From JBEKCP01 sp050014815 (GTDB lineage: Bacteria; Planctomycetota; Planctomycetia; Pirellulales; Thermoguttaceae), in the NCBI GenBank assembly GCA_050014815.1, contig JBEKCP010000050.1, forward strand, positions 1 to 17,243: a stretch of DNA of 17,243 nucleotides. The letters are read 5' to 3'. Below are positions 13,279 through 17,243 of this stretch, one piece after another; position 1 is the first letter of the stretch; each line of letters opens with the position of its first letter. The notes beneath the pieces were generated by a model. It was not told the DNA's origin. It searched no databases and saw nothing but the letters and a program-made list of their open reading frames with translations. The position numbers and the translations under genes are program-made.

Positions 13279-16209
13279 CTAAAACAGCCGCCCTTGCTCG
13301 GCGGCTTGTTCGAGCTTTTCTTTCTGGTTCAAGAGGCCCTGCATGAGTTGCTTTTCCTTGTCGCCATCGGGCAGAATGTCGCTCATGGCCTGGGCGACGA
13401 CCCAGAGGGCCGGGTTGTTGCCCTGGCCGCTGCGGACGAGGAATTGGGCCATGCCGTCGGAGTCATTCTTTTCGCGGAAGGCACAGAGCCGGTGCAGCAC
13501 GTCGATCAGGCTCGCTGGTGCGCCGTCCGCCTCGGAATCACCCAGGTCTTTGATCTTCATTCGTTTGGCGATGGGCATTGCCAGTACATTCTCTCCCGCC
13601 TTCTCCAGCACGCCAGTGCGATCCCACATCGTCTCGGTCGCCATGCCAAGGGCCTGGGCCAACTTGAACGACTCATCAGCGGGCACCTTGGCGTCAGCGT
13701 AAGACCATCGCCAGATCACGTAGAACTGGCTTTCCCCGTCGATGTTGCCCGTATGGCTTGTCTTCATAATCTTCGCCAAGGCGTAGTTCGTCACCAGCGC
13801 CCGCACCTCGTCGAGGAACTGTCCCACTGTGACCTCTTCGCCAGACAGTTTTGTGACCTGCTCATACTTGCCGAAGACCGACAATGCCGGGCCGATGGCT
13901 GAAATGAAAAAGTCCGCCCCGCGTATGCCTTGCGACCAGAAGAAGTCAAGCCGCTCTCGGGCAACCTCTCGAAGCTCCTGCCGAACGTCGTCCCAAAGGC
14001 CCGTACCTGCATGGAACTCCCTCTTGCGACACAGCAAGGTAACGCTGCTAACGAGGGCTGCCGATCCCTGGCCCCTCAATCGGGATTTCATCTCCGTGTC
14101 AATTGGCCAACTCGCCGTCACAGAAAGCCCGGAGCCAAGCAGTCCAGAGATCAATGTTTCCCATGCACTTGTGGTTTTGTGAGCAAACATTACACCCAGC
14201 ATACCACCAGGTATCAGGCTACGGCACATCTCGGCGAACGCATTACGCATTCCCCCCTCATACCACGCGGGCGTTTTTCCCGATTGCTTCGCGGTCGAGG
14301 TGGTATGGGCGATCAGTTCCGCGGCCTTTGGCGTAAGAGGAGTATGAAACAGGTGGGGCTCAAGTTGACGCACAGCTCGTTTCAGCCAGACGTAGAAGAA
14401 GTCGCTCAAATCCGCATACGGCACCGCGTCGTAGTATGGCGGATCGGTAATAATGCAATGCAAGGTTGCGTCAGGCACCGGCAGCGACGTTGCCGTGCCT
14501 CGTAGAACACATGCGGGTGCTGTCTCTGGTATGATCCGAATTGCCTCACACACGAAATCAACGCACGCCTGCCAGTTCGCACCACGGTCGTTGAATGGTG
14601 CGGATTCGGCATAATCCCATACCATAGGAAGCGCCTGCCTGCCAAATGTGTGGACAACACCTCGCCCCCCCGTACTCTTCAGCACACATAGAGTTGAGCA
14701 AAAGTCGGCCAAGCGGCTAACACAAACGCCCAGGTACGTGCCTATGACAGCAGCATACTCGCTACCATGATGGGCCCGAAGCGGATCGCTCGCGCTTCTG
14801 CAATGCTGACAGAAAGTGGCGAGTGCCAAAGCCTGTCGATCATTGAACAGTTGTGCCCAGGTCGTGAGTCCGTAGTTGTTCACACGAAAGCCCAATGTCC
14901 CCACCGGGGGCAACGGTTCGTTGGGAACTACATCGGGCCCATGTTGTTGTTTGAGTTCACGCAATGCAAGCTGGGCGGACTGGAATACAGCCTCATCATC
15001 GACCGTGGCAGAGCGATACTGTTTCGTTACGTGCCCTGGCTTAACGGTGATTATCGCCATGAGTTGCTGCCCCATTCTTCCACGGCGGCACTCTTGACGG
15101 AGGTATTCAACGGGAGCAACCGTTCCCGTAAAAGGGCATGTTGCATCCCCTCGGCGAATTGTCCCTTCGTCTGCGTCAAAGGAGATGTCTTCGCCCTCGA
15201 CAACGGAAACCTCGCACCTTTCTCCCTTGCCGTCCGGCCGAACGGACATCGCAACCCGGCGTTGTGTTGTCTTGCACAACCATAATTGCCTCAGCAACGG
15301 AATCGTCGCGCTTACAGTCGGATCGGGCGAGCGAACCGTCCGCGCCCAGACATAGGCAACGGGAACACTGCCATCGGGCTCCGGTGGGTAGAACTTCTCG
15401 ATCTGACGCTTTGTGGCAGCCAACACCCAATGCCCCCAATACTTCACATCCGCCGCCAATGGATTCTTCCGGTACTCGGCCTCGGTGATTGCGACATCGG
15501 GGATGATCTCGTCCTCGGTGGCAGTAACAGGCGATTCTTGCGACTCGTGAGCATCCAGCAGCGGGCGGCCCTTCCCGGTCTTTTTCTTCTTGACTCGGTT
15601 GTGGGCCACCAGCCGCTTGATGTAATCGGGCACGGGCCGGCTGTCGGGGTGGCCGAACTTCTGTGGATAGACCAGTGTGCAGAGTTCGATGAGGTGGGCC
15701 ACCGGGTTGATGTCGATGGCATGGGCCTCGCAACCGAGCCGGAGTGCCTCCAAGGGAATCGCCCCGCCGCCGGCAAACGGGTCGAGCACCTTTGGCGCGT
15801 CGCCATCGGCCCCAGGATGCAGAAACTTGTGGGCGGCGGCGATCAGCTTTCGGGCCGGGTCGATGTAGTCCGGGTTGTTTGAGTTCTCCCAGAGGACCAG
15901 GAGTTTGATGAACTCCAGGCAACGGTTGCGCGGGGTATCTTCGATTGCCGACCCGTCACCGTTTTTCGGCGTGAACTCGTTGCGGTCCAGCGTCCCCGTC
16001 ACCAGCTTCCGAAAGTCCTCCGGGCACTCGGGATCGTCGGGGTCGGGAATCAGCGAGGCGAACACCACCGCCCGGCAGGCCGCCAGCGGCCGGCGCGCCC
16101 ACCAGATGTGCAGCGTCGAGATGTGCCCGTGTCGAACCCCCTTCTCCCGAGCCGACTGCTCGGAGACTTCCTTCAGCGGCAGGGCAACTTCAATCAGGCG
16201 TTTGAGCAT
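13279..16209 (-). CDS. DUF1156 adenine-type DNA methylase
   Basis: A 976-residue protein of the DUF1156/COG1743 class, predicted to methylate DNA with S-adenosylmethionine. The N-terminal DUF1156 region is clear: MLKRLIEVALPLKEVSEQSA and then HISTLHIWWARRPLAACRAV. The SAM-binding motif is VLDPFAGGGAIPLEALRLG (141-159) with AHAIDINPVA downstream. Catalytic motif IV, TDPPYYDAVPYADLSDFFYVW, begins at 588, and GGMLGVMFAHKT (around 672) is a later Rossmann strand. About 430 residues separate the SAM and catalytic motifs, as usual for this family. GAAGGA sits three bases before the ATG. The stop TAG abuts the heptamer array. Two palindromes lie upstream. In BREX and similar loci such methylases protect host DNA, and the DUF499 ATPase downstream fits that role. 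The frame is intact. Confidence 0.93.
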   Translation of the reverse strand: MLKRLIEVALPLKEVSEQSAREKGVRHGHISTLHIWWARRPLAACRAVVFASLIPDPDDPECPEDFRKLVTGTLDRNEFTPKNGDGSAIEDTPRNRCLEFIKLLVLWENSNNPDYIDPARKLIAAAHKFLHPGADGDAPKVLDPFAGGGAIPLEALRLGCEAHAIDINPVAHLIELCTLVYPQKFGHPDSRPVPDYIKRLVAHNRVKKKKTGKGRPLLDAHESQESPVTATEDEIIPDVAITEAEYRKNPLAADVKYWGHWVLAATKRQIEKFYPPEPDGSVPVAYVWARTVRSPDPTVSATIPLLRQLWLCKTTQRRVAMSVRPDGKGERCEVSVVEGEDISFDADEGTIRRGDATCPFTGTVAPVEYLRQECRRGRMGQQLMAIITVKPGHVTKQYRSATVDDEAVFQSAQLALRELKQQHGPDVVPNEPLPPVGTLGFRVNNYGLTTWAQLFNDRQALALATFCQHCRSASDPLRAHHGSEYAAVIGTYLGVCVSRLADFCSTLCVLKSTGGRGVVHTFGRQALPMVWDYAESAPFNDRGANWQACVDFVCEAIRIIPETAPACVLRGTATSLPVPDATLHCIITDPPYYDAVPYADLSDFFYVWLKRAVRQLEPHLFHTPLTPKAAELIAHTTSTAKQSGKTPAWYEGGMRNAFAEMCRSLIPGGMLGVMFAHKTTSAWETLISGLLGSGLSVTASWPIDTEMKSRLRGQGSAALVSSVTLLCRKREFHAGTGLWDDVRQELREVARERLDFFWSQGIRGADFFISAIGPALSVFGKYEQVTKLSGEEVTVGQFLDEVRALVTNYALAKIMKTSHTGNIDGESQFYVIWRWSYADAKVPADESFKLAQALGMATETMWDRTGVLEKAGENVLAMPIAKRMKIKDLGDSEADGAPASLIDVLHRLCAFREKNDSDGMAQFLVRSGQGNNPALWVVAQAMSDILPDGDKEKQLMQGLLNQKEKLEQAAEQGRLF

Positions 16210-16223
16210 GGTTCCTTCGGCTT

Positions 16224-16240
16224 TTATCCATTTTGGATAA
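16224..16240. promoter_or_regulatory. Operator-like palindrome 1
   Basis: TTATCCA-TTT-TGGATAA, a perfect 7-bp dyad, 15 bp upstream of the methylase ATG. It shares both half-sites with the second palindrome at 16293-16319. Its position next to the ribosome binding site suits a repressor or an mRNA leader hairpin. I see no convincing promoter hexamers around it. Confidence 0.55.
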
Positions 16241-16292
16241 TGACGGTCTCCTCAAGGCGTTACATGACAACAACTTACGGGTATTCTTGCTC

Positions 16293-16319
16293 TCATTATC
16301 CAACCGGCTTGGATAATGA
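16293..16319. promoter_or_regulatory. Operator-like palindrome 2
   Basis: TCATTATCCAA-CCGGC-TTGGATAATGA: 11-bp perfect arms around five bases. The core half-sites TTATCCA and TGGATAA recur from palindrome 1, with a spacer of seven instead of three bases. The centre lies about 75 bp from palindrome 1, in the 194-bp gap between the ATP-binding protein gene and the methylase. A dimeric regulator binding both sites is the simplest reading. The winged-helix tail of the adjacent ATP-binding protein is one candidate. Confidence 0.6.
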
Positions 16320-16403
16320 CCGGCCGACGCGAGGAAAATGCCCGCCGCGAATCGAACGTAAGTATTTATGTAGCATGGCGTTCTGTTCTCGTTGTGGCAG
16401 TCG

Positions 16404-17243
16404 TTACGCACCTGGTTTGTTATCCCGACCGGCCGGATCACGATTTCCCAGTTGCCCCAGAAGGGCCTCAGCAGGAGGCGTGCCAGACAAGAACTCAGGG
16501 TCGATGTCGCTCAGGTCGAACGTCATCTCGGCAGGAGATGTGCCAGGCTTCGCGTATCGCCGCAAGCGCTTAGCTGCATCGGGGTTAAGCACAGCGAGTT
16601 GACCACGCGCCACCCATTTTCTAAGCTGCTTCGAGGCGGCCAGTACATCGCCACCTCCCACCAACTGCCGGAGTTCGGTGTTCCCGATCGAGCCGTTTCG
16701 GTCAATATACTCGCTCACCTGCTCCCAGAGCGACGGCCGGTTCTCGTTAAGCAATTGGACCAGCACGGATTGCCGCTCGATCCGTGGCTGCGTCAGGTAG
16801 ATCGGCGGATATAGCCCCGTCTCCCGCATGGTGCCGAACATCATGTGGACCCCTTCGCCCGCATCGAGGTTGGGCGGGTTGGGGAACTCCCGCAGGTGAT
16901 TGACCAGCAATGGATTCCGGTTGAACGCGCCGATTCGCCCGATGTTCCGCGCGGTGATCGGGCCGGCGAACAGGCCGGGACTCTCCAATTCAATCCGGTC
17001 GGAGAAAATGCGGATGTGAACGTCGGTCATCAAGTGGTAGTCGCGGTGGATGATGGCGTTGGTGATCGCCTCTTTGATGACCCGCACGGGATACTTCTGC
17101 ACGATCTCGAAGCCCAGAGGCCCCATCTGGATGCCGCTGGCCAGTTCCCGGACAACGACTTCGGTGGCGTCCTGAATCTGCCGGATGACCGGGCCGCTGA
17201 TCGTGGAGGGCGGCTTGAGCAGGTTGGTGTTCGGATCGGTCTG
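16404..17243 (-). CDS. ATP-binding protein of the HATPase_c_4 / RecG-like regulator family (partial)
   Basis: The frame is open to the right edge, so the 5' end is missing; 279 residues are visible. It shows the GHKL-type ATPase motifs of this family: N box IKEAITNAIIHRDYH, then IRIFSDRIELESPGLF, and a G-box-like GEGVHMMFGTM. The last 100 residues contain a winged-helix-like part (SEYIDRNGSIGNTELRQLVG and then ASKQLRKWVARGQLAVL). Family members usually begin with an AlbA_2/Schlafen-type domain and are annotated as putative transcriptional regulators or ATP-dependent DNA helicases. Here that domain would lie beyond the window. The gene precedes the methylase on the same strand and may be the first gene of the island and its regulator (inference). 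The stop is TAA at 16406-16404. Confidence 0.85.
   Translation of the reverse strand, partial: QTDPNTNLLKPPSTISGPVIRQIQDATEVVVRELASGIQMGPLGFEIVQKYPVRVIKEAITNAIIHRDYHLMTDVHIRIFSDRIELESPGLFAGPITARNIGRIGAFNRNPLLVNHLREFPNPPNLDAGEGVHMMFGTMRETGLYPPIYLTQPRIERQSVLVQLLNENRPSLWEQVSEYIDRNGSIGNTELRQLVGGGDVLAASKQLRKWVARGQLAVLNPDAAKRLRRYAKPGTSPAEMTFDLSDIDPEFLSGTPPAEALLGQLGNRDPAGRDNKPGA

Noticed and set aside
12636..13280. CRISPR-like array
   Set aside because: The heptamers are contiguous or nearly so, with no regular unique spacers and no cas genes.
16190..16441. 83-codon minus-strand frame in the methylase upstream gap
   Set aside because: It overlaps both palindromes, the methylase start and the upstream gene end, and its composition does not look like protein.

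Overview
The window looks like a GC-rich bacterial chromosome, most likely from a planctomycete or a related uncultured lineage. The basis is a co-oriented nusB-ftsY pair, an archaeal-type phosphoglycerate mutase, intergenic blocks built from GAAATCCGAA-like units, a TTGACG-N16-TAGGAT promoter and a four-helix-bundle (23S-IVP-type) gene set in heptamer repeats. The taxonomic call is inference from these habits, not from a marker-gene tree.

Left part (1-3060), housekeeping: apgM (+) faces ftsY and nusB (-). An imperfect palindromic repeat of about 140 bp separates the convergent apgM and ftsY ends. A second AT-rich repeat lies between nusB and ftsY and encodes the last residues of NusB. A TATAAT box with a roughly 125-nt structured leader precedes nusB.

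Middle-left part (3060-5750), mobile-element debris: an inverted repeat enclosing two GGGACAAAA copies, a short C-terminal-like coding fragment, the N-terminal piece of a DEAD/SNF2-type helicase without its ATPase motifs, a shifted minus-strand fragment, a 186-codon protein of unknown function, an intrinsic terminator and an excisionase-type helix-turn-helix gene with no integrase beside it.

Right part (5751-17243), a defence-like island read right to left: a partial ATP-binding (HATPase_c_4/RecG-like) protein; an intergenic region with two TTATCCA...TGGATAA palindromes; a DUF1156 adenine-type DNA methylase; a four-helix-bundle gene inside GGATGAG heptamer repeats that appears inserted in the operon; a small gene with an in-frame amber codon whose stop overlaps the next start (ATGA); a DUF499 P-loop ATPase of the BrxC/PglY kind; and a STAND (NACHT-like) NTPase with an N-terminal nuclease-like domain and C-terminal HEAT-like repeats. 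The last gene is broken by an in-frame TGA and by a deletion that removed the Walker A region.

The methylase and the DUF499 ATPase together suggest a methylation-linked anti-phage module related to BREX, although no PglZ, BrxA or BrxL is visible here. Several parts of the island are decaying (one amber, one opal, one deletion, one insertion), so it may be partly inactive in this strain. I saw no tRNA, rRNA or CRISPR array.
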